From positions 1 to 64,000 of IMG/VR virus record IMGVR_UViG_3300028392_000060: 64,000 nt of DNA. One strand, given 5' to 3'. Below the pieces are notes generated by a model that was not told where the DNA came from, did not search any database, and saw only the letters and a program-made list of their open reading frames with translations. The position numbers and the translations under genes were made by a program. Every line of letters begins with the position of its first letter. The first letter of the stretch is position 1. This DNA comes from a virus. Of the stretch, positions 1 to 6,717 are shown in pieces.

Positions 1-153
1 GATATGGACCAAGTTTTGGTTGATCTATATCAAAAAGGCTTAATAGATGTATCTTACGATGAAGATTTAAATGCTATGATGACTATTTCTAAAGAAGGCA
101 AAGATGTCTTATTAAAAATGGGATTTGATTTAAGTGATTCTGAAGATACTTAA
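1..153 (+). CDS. C-terminal end of a truncated unknown protein, possible winged-helix tail
   Basis: The reading frame is open from base 1 and stops with TAA at 151-153; the start lies outside the window. The visible 50 residues run G-L-I-D-V, then a short turn, then M-T-I-S-K-E-G-K. This resembles the wing and final helix of MarR/PadR-like winged-helix proteins, but too little is visible to assign a family. The gene is followed after 26 bases by the next gene in the same direction. Confidence 0.6.
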   Translation, partial: DMDQVLVDLYQKGLIDVSYDEDLNAMMTISKEGKDVLLKMGFDLSDSEDT

Positions 154-179
154 CTATAATATAAGGTGGTGATTTAAAT

Positions 180-416
180 ATGGATAATAATCAACAAGGT
201 AAAGATGGTGGCGTACAGCAACCAGCTTCAGCAACACCAGTTGCAGAAGCAGCAGGCCCACAGGCAGGTTTAGCATCAGATGCTAAGACTGATCTTGGCG
301 TAAACAACGCTGGTACACTTAACGTCGGAAGCCCTTTCACGGGGCGTGATGTTTCAATGACCACTCCACAATATGCTGGAGGAAATATCACGACAACAGA
401 GGCAGGGTCAAAGTAA
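180..416 (+). CDS. hypothetical small acidic protein with strong Shine-Dalgarno
   Basis: A 78-residue Ala/Gly/Thr-rich, low-complexity protein with no recognisable domain. The start is preceded by TAAGGTGGTGAT, matching the extended anti-SD complement TAAGGAGGTGAT at 11 of 12 positions. The same SD core precedes the major capsid gene (51502) and the major tail gene (55901), so high expression and a virion role are plausible. Its TAA is followed at once by the ATG of the next gene. Confidence 0.7.
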   Translation: MDNNQQGKDGGVQQPASATPVAEAAGPQAGLASDAKTDLGVNNAGTLNVGSPFTGRDVSMTTPQYAGGNITTTEAGSK

Positions 417-1037
417 ATGAATACAAAAGAGTTTTATGATGAAATGATTAATCTAATTAAATCAATTGGAACATCTTCTTCAGCAAACCAAGAGCGGGAT
501 GAAAGAACCGTAGAAAACTACGTCAGACAAACTGGTAATGTCAATACACCACCAGTCAATGTTGGCGATTACACGATTGGAGGTAACAACATGTCAAATA
601 ACACAACAGAACCAGATCCAACGGGCGATATTGCAGTGCAAAAGGATCTTCCTATTGCAAATCAACCAGCAACAACAGACCTAGTAAATCAAATGACACG
701 CCCAGAAAGCGATGTTTCAGTTTCAGATGCGCCTAATCAAACACCAGATGTTTCAACAGGTGGCGCTGGGATTTACAAGGCAGGGATGACTTGCCCAGAT
801 TGCAAGCAAGCAATTGAACACAAGTGTGCAGCAGATTCTTCAGAAAATGATGAGTCAAAGGTTGAAAAAGCTGATACATGTGCAGATTGCGGTAAATCAA
901 CAGCTGATTGCGAATGCACAAAAAAAGCTGTAGATGAAGCAGAGTCTAAAGAAGAAGCTGCTAAAGAAACTCCAGCAGATGAAAAAGCAGAAATGAAGAA
1001 GTCCCTATGGGGCGGAGCATTTGCGCCAATAAAGTAA
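417..1037 (+). CDS. hypothetical zinc-cysteine protein with nested start and capsid-scaffold-like C-terminus
   Basis: A 206-residue hydrophilic, acidic protein. Two Cys clusters (CPDC near residue 124; CADC followed by CEC near 155) could bind zinc. A second in-frame ATG at 591 has an ideal SD (GGAGGT, 6-base spacing). The same GGAGGTAACAA block precedes the nested scaffold start at 50949, and both proteins end in a similar S-(L/V)-W-x-G-A-F motif. This suggests a relative of the scaffold/protease or another head-assembly protein. The long form may be made only in small amounts. Function is otherwise unknown. Confidence 0.65.
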   Translation: MNTKEFYDEMINLIKSIGTSSSANQERDERTVENYVRQTGNVNTPPVNVGDYTIGGNNMSNNTTEPDPTGDIAVQKDLPIANQPATTDLVNQMTRPESDVSVSDAPNQTPDVSTGGAGIYKAGMTCPDCKQAIEHKCAADSSENDESKVEKADTCADCGKSTADCECTKKAVDEAESKEEAAKETPADEKAEMKKSLWGGAFAPIK

Positions 1038-1060
1038 ATTATATATACGTATATATATGT

Positions 1061-1086
1061 ACAAGGACGGTTTCCCCCGTCCTTGT
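1061..1086 (+). terminator. rho-independent-type terminator after the 206-residue protein gene
   Basis: A perfect 10-bp stem (1061-1070 with 1077-1086) closes a six-base loop; the tail is only moderately T-rich. An ATG at 1057 lies next to the stem and is unlikely to be a real start. Confidence 0.75.
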
Positions 1087-1104
1087 CTATTTAGAAAGGA
1101 AGCC

Positions 1105-1473
1105 ATGAAAGTATTAGTTTTTGGAAGTAAAGATTGGGAAGATTATAACGATTTAATTCGTCAGATTACATTACTAATTGAAGATAATAAACATTATTAT
1201 CCAGATGATAAAGAGTTTGTATTTGTTCATACAGGGCTTAAAGGCGCTGAAAATATGGTTACCGAATATATTGGTAAAACAGAAAAGTTTTTACGTCAAA
1301 AAGGTTACAAAATCAAAGAAGAATTAATTAGAGATAAATCATCATATTCAGATGTAACTTTAATTGAATCTGAACCCAGTATTGCTTTGGTATTCGGGGA
1401 ATCTCCAAGAAATAGGCAATGTATAAAATTGATGGAAGCTATGGGAGTGCCCTATAGATTTTTTGCAAAATAA
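1105..1473 (+). CDS. SLOG/YspA-like (DUF2493-type) nucleotide-binding protein
   Basis: 122 residues beginning M-K-V-L-V-F-G-S-K-D-W, the Rossmann-like opening of DUF2493/YspA SLOG proteins (usually V-x-G-S-R-D-W). An H-T-G-L-K-G-A segment near residue 50 matches the H-G-G-A-x-G-A-D motif, and a P-R-N-R-Q segment follows later. SLOG proteins are thought to bind nucleotide derivatives; no reaction is established for the phage versions. The ATG at 1105 has AAAGGA upstream and is preferred over an in-frame ATG at 1057 that abuts the terminator stem. Confidence 0.65.
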   Translation: MKVLVFGSKDWEDYNDLIRQITLLIEDNKHYYPDDKEFVFVHTGLKGAENMVTEYIGKTEKFLRQKGYKIKEELIRDKSSYSDVTLIESEPSIALVFGESPRNRQCIKLMEAMGVPYRFFAK

Positions 1474-1475
1474 GC

Positions 1476-1505
1476 TTGACATAGCATATATAAAACTGAT
1501 ACAAT
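1476..1505 (+). promoter_or_regulatory. consensus-like promoter upstream of groES-like gene
   Basis: TTGACA at 1476-1481 and TACAAT at 1500-1505 are separated by 18 bp. The promoter overlaps the end of the SLOG gene and points at the operon starting at 1538. Confidence 0.75.
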
Positions 1506-1537
1506 ATATATAACAACCCTACTAACAAAGGAAAATA

Positions 1538-1840
1538 ATGACAAATATCTTACCGCTAGGCGGTTTGATTTTAGTAAAAAAGAACGAAATTAAAGATACA
1601 CAAACCCAATCAGGGTTAATTCTTACTGCATCTGCTCAAGAATCTGAGTTAAACCGAGGAACAATTGTAAAAGTTGGGCCAGGGGAGCGGGACCAAGAAG
1701 GAAAAGTACATGCAATTCCTTTAAATGAAGGAGATGTTGTAATTTATTCTGAAAATCATGGAACAGAAGTGACAGATGTTTCTGGCAATAAATATGAATT
1801 TATTAATTGGAGAAATTTATTTGGAGTAGAAAATGCCTAA
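1538..1840 (+). CDS. groES: GroES-like co-chaperonin
   Basis: 100 residues with the Cpn10 layout: L-P-L-G-G-L-I-L-V at the start (for the usual plus R-x-x-P-L-x-D-R-V), a mobile-loop region at about residues 19-32 containing a hydrophobic L-I-L triplet, G-x-I-V-K-V-G-P-G near 46-53, and G-D-V-V-I-Y near 69. Phage co-chaperonins (T4 gp31 is the classic case) pair with host GroEL, usually to fold the capsid protein. No GroEL is visible here. SD AAAGGAAAA precedes the ATG, and the gene overlaps the next by 8 bases. Confidence 0.85.
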   Translation: MTNILPLGGLILVKKNEIKDTQTQSGLILTASAQESELNRGTIVKVGPGERDQEGKVHAIPLNEGDVVIYSENHGTEVTDVSGNKYEFINWRNLFGVENA

Positions 1841-2063
1841 GATATCTTTAGATTATGAATCAGCACATAAATTTGTAGAAAAGAATGCATCACAAGGATT
1901 TTTTTGGGATGGATGGACCATTGTAAAATGGTCTCCAAGTAATAACGGATATATGCAACCTAATGGTATGTTTAAAAATAATAAATGGGGATATTCAAAT
2001 CGCTATAATTTAACTTCCAAAGGTACTTGGGAGATTAGCGATAAATATGCCAACTATATTTAA
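1833..2063 (+). CDS. hypothetical protein, Trp/Tyr/Asn-rich
   Basis: 76 residues, aromatic and Asn-rich (several W and Y, a W-D-G-W segment), with no recognised family. SD TTTGGAGT sits inside the groES-like 3' end. It overlaps both neighbours (by 8 and 17 bases), so it is part of a tightly coupled operon. Confidence 0.65.
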   Translation: MPKISLDYESAHKFVEKNASQGFFWDGWTIVKWSPSNNGYMQPNGMFKNNKWGYSNRYNLTSKGTWEISDKYANYI

Positions 2064-2361
2064 CAAATTAGGAATTGATGAACAAGACGTAAAATGGTAT
2101 CATCTTGCTGCTTGCAAAAATATGTCAATAAATTGGTTTTATGATGATTATGAAATTGATAAAGAGTTAGCAAAACAAGTTGATCAAATTTGTTTACATT
2201 GCCCAGTTATTAAACAATGTCATGCAGAAGGCATTGAAAATAAAGAAAAGGGTGTAAGAGGTGGGGTTTATATGGATCTTGGAAGACCAGATAAACAACA
2301 TAATTCCCATAAATTACCAGAAATATGGAAACAATTAAAGAAGCTTCATGGCAAAAATTAG
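2047..2361 (+). CDS. whiB: WhiB-family Fe-S transcription factor
   Basis: 104 residues with the four-cysteine WhiB signature: C23, then C49-x2-C52-x5-C58, expected to hold a [4Fe-4S] cluster. A G-V-R-G-G-V-Y-M turn follows, corresponding to the G-(V/I)-W-G-G loop of WhiB proteins, then a basic C-terminus. WhiB proteins are confined to actinobacteria and their phages, so this supports an actinobacterial host. Family members act with the primary sigma factor; a role in redirecting host or phage transcription is inference. Confidence 0.92.
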   Translation: MPTIFNKLGIDEQDVKWYHLAACKNMSINWFYDDYEIDKELAKQVDQICLHCPVIKQCHAEGIENKEKGVRGGVYMDLGRPDKQHNSHKLPEIWKQLKKLHGKN

Positions 2362-2599
2362 ATATACAGTAGATATGGCCAAAAAAATACGGGGCATAAA
2401 ATGTCCCGTAAAAGGCTTAAAGATGGATGTTAGGGCTCGTCCTAATTATTTAGCTTTAACTGTATATGAAGAAAATGTTATGGAGTATAATGAATCACAA
2501 AGAATGCAGTTAATGGAATACTTACTTTTAGTAAGGGAATTAATTATTTCTTACGGTTCTCCATGTGAAATAGAGGGGATAAAATCTAATAATGTCTGA
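2348..2599 (+). CDS. hypothetical protein
   Basis: 83 residues, basic N-terminus, predicted mixed alpha/beta, ending in a helix with M-E-Y-L-L-L-V-R-E-L. No family is recognised. Overlaps whiB by 14 bases and the next gene by 8, consistent with translational coupling. Confidence 0.65.
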   Translation: MAKIRYTVDMAKKIRGIKCPVKGLKMDVRARPNYLALTVYEENVMEYNESQRMQLMEYLLLVRELIISYGSPCEIEGIKSNNV

Positions 2600-2822
2600 A
2601 GAAGAAACGGTTGAGTACGTATATATACCAGACGAAGGAATATACGGAACTGTAATAAGGTACGGCGCTTGGACATCTTTAATAGAATACTTTGAAGGTG
2701 GTATTGGTTATACAATAGAAATACCAAATGATGAGTATATAGTTATAGATGAAATAGGTGTAGGCTATATTTCAGAAGAAAAAGAAAATATTGGATATCC
2801 AGAAAAGGAAGATAATCTATAA
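2592..2822 (+). CDS. hypothetical acidic protein
   Basis: 76 residues, very acidic and rich in Tyr, Ile and Gly, predicted mostly beta-strand; no recognised motif. Its stop overlaps the next ATG (TAATG). Confidence 0.65.
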   Translation: MSEEETVEYVYIPDEGIYGTVIRYGAWTSLIEYFEGGIGYTIEIPNDEYIVIDEIGVGYISEEKENIGYPEKEDNL

Positions 2823-3052
2823 TGCTATGTTTTTCATGCAGTAAACAAAAAGATCAAATTCACCCTTGTCTTTCTAATATATTAGAGGGAGTAAACCTAT
2901 TTATGTGTCAATCTTGTATAGATGACAAATACGAACCTAGATGGGTTATAATTTTGGCGGGCAGACAAAAAGGTGCAGAATATGTAAGAGATTATATAAT
3001 TAAACATCGTTATTTTGGAAGACCAATATCAGCGGAGGAAATAGTTGCTTAA
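2822..3052 (+). CDS. zinc-ribbon-like small protein
   Basis: 76 residues with C-F-S-C near the N-terminus, a single Cys about 11 residues on, and C-Q-S-C near residue 30, forming a probable treble-clef or zinc-ribbon knuckle. The C-terminal half is basic and may bind nucleic acid. Similar small Cys-pair proteins are common in actinophages, where their roles are unknown. Coupled to the upstream gene (TAATG) and overlapping the thioredoxin gene by 8 bases. Confidence 0.65.
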   Translation: MLCFSCSKQKDQIHPCLSNILEGVNLFMCQSCIDDKYEPRWVIILAGRQKGAEYVRDYIIKHRYFGRPISAEEIVA

Positions 3053-3341
3053 AATTACAGATGATGTAAGAGAATTTCAATCTGAAAATGAATGTATAGT
3101 TTATTTTACAGCTAATTGGTGTAATCCATGTAAACAATTAAAACCACATTATGGCAAAGTATCTGTAATGGATCCTGAAACTAACTATTATATGATTGAT
3201 GTTGACAAGATAGACCCTGAAATGGTAGAATATTACAATATAAAGAGCATACCTCAAATTTTTGTCATGCAAAAAGGCAAAATCACCGATGTTGTTCAAT
3301 CAAGAACGACTGAATCTATTTTGGAGGAATTGGGTAAATGA
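3045..3341 (+). CDS. trxA: thioredoxin
   Basis: 98 residues with the thioredoxin fold signatures: F-T-A-N-W-C-N-P-C-K (active site W-C-N-P-C near residue 26) and the cis-proline I-P-Q-I-F-V near residue 66. It starts at TTG 3045 with GGAGG six bases upstream. It could reduce the class II ribonucleotide reductase at 27211 or host targets (inference). The stop overlaps the ATG of the next gene (ATGA). Confidence 0.9.
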   Translation: MLKITDDVREFQSENECIVYFTANWCNPCKQLKPHYGKVSVMDPETNYYMIDVDKIDPEMVEYYNIKSIPQIFVMQKGKITDVVQSRTTESILEELGK

Positions 3342-3892
3342 CCACTATAGTGGCGGTATGCAAAAATGGCAATGTAACTATGGGGGCAGACTCTCAAGTT
3401 ACAGATAATTCCAGACCAAATCGCCATTCCACAATGGAAAAAATTACAAAGAATAATGGTTGGTTAATTGCGGGAAGTGGGGATTCTCAACCTTGCGATA
3501 TATTGCAACATATATTTATTCCACCTGTACCAACAATTAAAGAAAGAGACAATCTTTATAAATTTATGATTACTAAATTTGTCCCAGCTATTCGTGAATG
3601 TTTAGATGAAAATGGTTGGAAAAAAGAACATGAAGATAAAGATGCAGGATTCAACATGTTATTTTCATTTGATGGTGAAGTTTTTGATATTGGTGATGAT
3701 TTTAGCGTATTGTTAAATAGTGATGGTATTTATGGTGTAGGTAATGGTTCTCAGTTTGCCATAGGGGCTCTATACGCTGGAGCTTCTGTAGAAAAATCTT
3801 TAGAAATTGCTTCTAATAATGATATTTATACATCAGGGCCATTTCAAATAGTAAAACAACAAAAGCAATCTAAATTGACAAAAAAAGAATAG
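3338..3892 (+). CDS. HslV-like Ntn-hydrolase (proteasome-fold peptidase)
   Basis: 184 residues that align well with HslV. M-T-T-I-V-A-V puts the nucleophile Thr at residue 2 after Met removal; M-G-A-D-S-Q supplies the Asp equivalent to HslV Asp17; K35 lies where Lys33 is expected. Near the C-terminus, G-V-G-N-G-S-Q-F-A-I-G-A-L-Y-A-G matches the HslV I-A-I-G-S-G-G segment, and D-I-Y-T matches D-I-C-I-Y-T. A Lys/Gln-rich tail extends beyond normal HslV. No HslU, ClpX or Mpa-like ATPase is visible, so it may use a host unfoldase or act alone (inference). Confidence 0.82.
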   Translation: MTTIVAVCKNGNVTMGADSQVTDNSRPNRHSTMEKITKNNGWLIAGSGDSQPCDILQHIFIPPVPTIKERDNLYKFMITKFVPAIRECLDENGWKKEHEDKDAGFNMLFSFDGEVFDIGDDFSVLLNSDGIYGVGNGSQFAIGALYAGASVEKSLEIASNNDIYTSGPFQIVKQQKQSKLTKKE

Positions 3893-3904
3893 ATAAGATA
3901 TAAT
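3875..3904 (+). promoter_or_regulatory. strong promoter for the secreted coiled-coil gene
   Basis: TTGACA (3875-3880) and TATAAT (3899-3904) at 18-bp spacing, both perfect hexamers. The -35 lies inside the end of the HslV-like gene. Confidence 0.8.
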
Positions 3905-3911
3905 AAAGCAT

Positions 3912-3943
3912 TGATCACATAAGTGATCATTATCCTGTACAGG
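3912..3943. promoter_or_regulatory. two adjacent palindromes in the leader
   Basis: TGATCAC-ATAA-GTGATCA (3912-3929) is a perfect 7-bp inverted repeat, followed by the 10-bp palindrome CCTGTACAGG (3934-3943). They lie just downstream of the predicted transcription start. They could be an operator or stabilising 5' hairpins of the transcript. Confidence 0.5.
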
Positions 3944-3966
3944 GATACTAACTAGATAGGAAAAAA

Positions 3967-5058
3967 ATGAAGGTAACAAAGAAGATCGCACTTGCTTCTG
4001 CTGCAGCTCTAGCAATCGTAGGAATCTCTACTTCTGCTCATGCTGCACCATTGTCGGTAACAGTAGCGGGAAGCGCAAACACAACAGTAAACACATATGC
4101 TGGGTCACAAGCCGTAGCAGTTCCATCATCAAACGTAATTGATGCTGGTCATTCAGTCGCACTTGCTGCGACAGCAGATACAGGTACTGTAATATCATTT
4201 GTAGCATCAGGCTCAAAGCTTGTTGTTGCTCTTGATTCACCAGCAGCACCAAAAACAGTTGCTTCAGGAGTATCATCATACTCAGCAACATCACAAGGTA
4301 CAGCAATTACTGTATATGCTTATACAACAAGCACATCAGTTGGTTCTGTAACAATTACAAACGGTGCATATTCAACCGTAGTTTATATTCACGGAACAGC
4401 AGGCAGCATTTATAATGTTGCAATTTCAGTTCCAGGTTCTATTGCAACAGGTACAATTGGTACTGCAACAGTATCTTCAACTGACGTATTTGGCAATCCA
4501 GTAGAATCATCAGCACTTGCTGTAACTTTGATTGGCAATACATTTTCAGATCTTTCAACAACAAAGACCTTGACAACAGCAACTAAGTCTGCAGCAGATG
4601 CAGATACAACAGGTGCAACAGTATGGGGTTTTGCTTCGTACAAGCTTGCACCAGCAACTGGTTCTTCAATTACAGCAGTGGTTTCAACTTCCGCTTCAAT
4701 TACACCAGTAGCAGGACTTGCTAATCCAGTCACAACTGGCGCAGTTACAGTATCGGTATCAGATCTTAATGCAACTATTACATCTTTGTCTTCACAACTT
4801 GCAACCGCAAAGTCTGCTCTTGATGCAGAAAAAGCTGGTCGTTCTGCAGACAAGGTAGTAGCAGACAAGGCTCTTGCTGATGCAAAGGTTGCTGCAGACA
4901 AGGCTTTAGCAGACGCTAAGTCTCTTGCAGATATTGCACTTGAAACAGAAAAAGCAACACATGTTACTGATTCTGCAAATGCAAATGCAAAGTACAAGGC
5001 ACTTGTTGCCAAGTACAACGCAATGGCTAAGAAGTATCGCTTCTCAGCAATTAAGTAA
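3967..5058 (+). CDS. secreted Ala/Thr/Ser-rich protein with C-terminal coiled coil
   Basis: 363 residues. A classical signal peptide (M-K-V-T-K-K, hydrophobic Ala/Leu/Ile core, cleavage likely after A-H-A at residues 25-27) is followed by beta-rich, Ig-like, Thr/Ser/Val sequence. A long Ala/Lys/Asp coiled coil (about residues 262-345) ends in a basic tail (K-K-Y-R). This looks like a bacterial surface or cell-wall protein. Codon choice differs from its neighbours: AAG dominates for Lys, against AAA elsewhere. Together with its own strong promoter and terminator this suggests a host-derived, highly expressed moron. Function is unknown. Confidence 0.8.
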   Translation: MKVTKKIALASAAALAIVGISTSAHAAPLSVTVAGSANTTVNTYAGSQAVAVPSSNVIDAGHSVALAATADTGTVISFVASGSKLVVALDSPAAPKTVASGVSSYSATSQGTAITVYAYTTSTSVGSVTITNGAYSTVVYIHGTAGSIYNVAISVPGSIATGTIGTATVSSTDVFGNPVESSALAVTLIGNTFSDLSTTKTLTTATKSAADADTTGATVWGFASYKLAPATGSSITAVVSTSASITPVAGLANPVTTGAVTVSVSDLNATITSLSSQLATAKSALDAEKAGRSADKVVADKALADAKVAADKALADAKSLADIALETEKATHVTDSANANAKYKALVAKYNAMAKKYRFSAIK

Positions 5059-5070
5059 TTAGTACAATTA

Positions 5071-5098
5071 AAAAGGGTAGACAAATGTCTACCCTTTT
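5071..5098 (+). terminator. rho-independent terminator
   Basis: A 13-bp complementary stem (5071-5083 with 5086-5098) ends in a T run, directly after the secreted protein gene. Confidence 0.9.
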
Positions 5099-5107
5099 TG
5101 GTATAAT
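5078..5107 (+). promoter_or_regulatory. possible promoter overlapping the terminator
   Basis: TAGACA (5078-5083) is 18 bp from TATAAT (5102-5107), the same spacing as the clearer rightward promoters. The ATG at 5117 would be at about +4, while GGAGG also lies between, so a leaderless or read-through message are both possible. Confidence 0.35.
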
Positions 5108-5116
5108 GGAGGTATT

Positions 5117-5404
5117 ATGAATAACGAATTGTGGTCTTGGGGATTATCAATCATTGGTGTGATTGGTCTATTGATGGTTGGGCACAAAAACTGGCGGGGT
5201 TACCTAGTAGGTATCGTGACCGAATGTGCTTGGGTAGCATATAGCATACAAACAAAGCAATGGGGATTTATATTTGGATCAACAATTTATATTTCAGCAT
5301 ACCTATTTAATATAAATAAATGGCTAAACGACATTAAAAAAAGTAAGATTAAAAATATGTTTACAATAAACCTGCTTCACAATTATAATAGAAAGAGTAA
5401 ATAA
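5117..5404 (+). CDS. small PnuC-like membrane protein
   Basis: 95 residues with about three hydrophobic segments in the first 70 residues and motifs G-H-K-N-W-R-G-Y-L-V-G and T-K-Q-W-G-F. These resemble the short PnuC-like membrane proteins seen in many actinophages. It is far shorter than a full PnuC nicotinamide riboside transporter, so transport is unproven. The basic tail is probably cytoplasmic. TAATG coupling to the next gene. Confidence 0.65.
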   Translation: MNNELWSWGLSIIGVIGLLMVGHKNWRGYLVGIVTECAWVAYSIQTKQWGFIFGSTIYISAYLFNINKWLNDIKKSKIKNMFTINLLHNYNRKSK

Positions 5405-5625
5405 TGTCTAATGTACCACTATCAATAAATCAACTTGAAACAATTGTTGAATTAATATCAAGAGATCTTTTAGAAAAATGGGCTATTGATGATCGTTTTA
5501 AAGAAGATGAAATGATCAAATCAACTCAAGATGCAATTGATGATACAGTTTTTGTAATTAATGCATTTATGGAACACTTTAATACATATATGATAATGGA
5601 ATCAGAAAAAAGAAAGCTTAATTAA
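5404..5625 (+). CDS. hypothetical acidic helical protein
   Basis: 73 residues, acidic and predicted all-helical, no recognised family. Its ATG overlaps the stop of the membrane protein gene, which suggests co-translation. Confidence 0.6.
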   Translation: MSNVPLSINQLETIVELISRDLLEKWAIDDRFKEDEMIKSTQDAIDDTVFVINAFMEHFNTYMIMESEKRKLN

Positions 5626-5653
5626 ATACATATAATGATATAATTGTTTTATA

Positions 5654-6013
5654 ATGAAACACTATTTTCAGTTATTTAGCAAAAAAACAGAAGAAATGTC
5701 TGATTGGGTAGCAGATGTATCTTCACATCCATTATTTTTAATAATACACGCTATTTGGTGGGGCGTATGGATAGGCTTTAGAGTAGAGCCCTTCCCCTTT
5801 GGTTTATTGACGCTTATAGTGTCGTTAGAAGCCATTGTACTCTCTTCTTTGTTGCTTTCAGCGGGTAGTCGTGAGGGAGAATTAGAGAAAAAAATAGCTC
5901 GTAAAGATTTATCTATATCTAAAGAAACAAATTGGATGGTTGAAGAGATTCATGAAATTGTGCGGGATTTGCAGGAAGACGTTAGGCTCCTTAAAGATGA
6001 GGAGGAAGTATAA
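5654..6013 (+). CDS. DUF1003-type membrane protein
   Basis: 119 residues. Two transmembrane segments (about residues 27-44 and 50-68) are separated by a P-F-P-F-G turn, like the D-P-Y-P-F hairpin of DUF1003. A charged coiled-coil tail follows (K-K-I-A-R-K-D and an E-x2-I-x2-I pattern), typical of the family. Function unknown. Its stop overlaps the next ATG (TAATG). Confidence 0.65.
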   Translation: MKHYFQLFSKKTEEMSDWVADVSSHPLFLIIHAIWWGVWIGFRVEPFPFGLLTLIVSLEAIVLSSLLLSAGSREGELEKKIARKDLSISKETNWMVEEIHEIVRDLQEDVRLLKDEEEV

Positions 6014-6099
6014 TGGAGTGTATTTTGTTATATTTTGGCATGCTCGTAATAGTATCATTATCATTTAAATGCCATATTAAACGCTGGCATAAAAACTAA
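6013..6099 (+). CDS. 28-residue single-pass membrane peptide
   Basis: An ATG overlapping the upstream TAA, with GAGGAAG upstream, opens a 28-residue frame: a hydrophobic core (about residues 4-18) and a basic His/Lys/Arg tail. Looks like a small phage membrane peptide; function unknown. Confidence 0.5.
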   Translation: MECILLYFGMLVIVSLSFKCHIKRWHKN

Positions 6100-6101
6100 T
6101 A

Positions 6102-6131
6102 TTGACATATTTACTTACTATTTGATAGGAT
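6102..6131 (+). promoter_or_regulatory. promoter abutting a start codon
   Basis: TTGACA (6102-6107), 18 bp, then TAGGAT (6126-6131). The ATG at 6138 falls at the predicted +1, suggesting a leaderless transcript, although AGGA within the -10 could act as an SD on a longer message. Confidence 0.55.
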
Positions 6132-6137
6132 AGTGCA

Positions 6138-6386
6138 ATGAGAGAAGATGTAGTAATTCATTTTGATGGCATTAACGGATCATGGTTATGGTCACTTGTT
6201 AAAGGAAAGTATCAAGCCAGGGGTACGGCAAGGACGTTAGAAGATGCAGAGGATAAAGCATTTGAAGTGGCAAATCAACTGCCAGATGTTAAATTCATTA
6301 ATACAATATACAACCCAGCAAAAGATATCAAACTTGCTGAAGGAAAGATTAAAGATTCATTTGTAGACTTGACAGATTCTAAATAA
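6138..6386 (+). CDS. hypothetical protein
   Basis: 82 residues, mixed charge, with a D-G-I-N-G-S-W-L-W segment and a helix rich in Ala/Glu/Asp; no recognised family. It sits between two N18-spaced promoters and so may be transcribed on its own. Confidence 0.6.
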   Translation: MREDVVIHFDGINGSWLWSLVKGKYQARGTARTLEDAEDKAFEVANQLPDVKFINTIYNPAKDIKLAEGKIKDSFVDLTDSK

Positions 6387-6398
6387 AGCTGATAAAAT
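6369..6398 (+). promoter_or_regulatory. promoter inside the 3' end of the previous gene
   Basis: TTGACA (6369-6374), 18 bp, TAAAAT (6393-6398). The ATG of the next gene (6404) is six bases past the -10, so leaderless initiation is likely. Confidence 0.6.
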
Positions 6399-6403
6399 AA
6401 GGT

Positions 6404-6553
6404 ATGAACCAAAAAGAAGATCCTATGGATTGGGATGATATACGTAAACTTGAAGTATCCCGCCGTATTGAACTACTAACGAAAGCGATTGTTAATAGAT
6501 GCAAACAAGACGTAAAGAGCAAATATGGAAACAAAAAAGTACACCGCCAATAA
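6404..6553 (+). CDS. 49-residue hypothetical protein
   Basis: A short charged, helical protein (M-N-Q-K-E-D-P-M-D-W) with a basic C-terminus. The start is supported by the promoter directly upstream. No recognised family. It overlaps the next frame by up to 55 bases. Confidence 0.5.
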   Translation: MNQKEDPMDWDDIRKLEVSRRIELLTKAIVNRCKQDVKSKYGNKKVHRQ

Positions 6554-6717
6554 GCAAAAATCCACGTGTTAAATTTATGACATATGATTTTTTTGGCGAT
6601 GAATGGTCAGGTAATTGCGGGGCATGTAATCTTGATTTGTATGCTCCAACTAAAGGCGAATATTTAATGCAATACTCAAAACACACACACTCTAAAAATT
6701 GTTTGGGAGGGTACTGA
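6499..6717 (+). CDS. putative zinc-binding small protein
   Basis: 72 residues if started at ATG 6499, 46 if started at ATG 6577; neither has a convincing SD. The conserved-looking part contains C-G-A-C followed about 22 residues on by H-T-H and a Cys, a possible zinc knuckle. Its TGA overlaps the next ATG (TGATG). Confidence 0.5.
   Translation: MQTRRKEQIWKQKSTPPISKNPRVKFMTYDFFGDEWSGNCGACNLDLYAPTKGEYLMQYSKHTHSKNCLGGY

Noticed and set aside
3912-3929. CRP-like operator at TGATCAC-ATAA-GTGATCA
   Set aside because: The half-sites are TGATCAC, not TGTGA, and the spacing differs; treated as a separate palindrome.
4410-5084. Long antisense frame opposite the secreted coiled-coil gene
   Set aside because: It mirrors the Ala/Lys repeat codons of the sense gene, has no SD or promoter of its own and lies wholly inside a better gene.
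6560-6570. Second parS site around CACGTG
   Set aside because: Only the central hexamer matches; the flanking TTT/AAA arms are missing.
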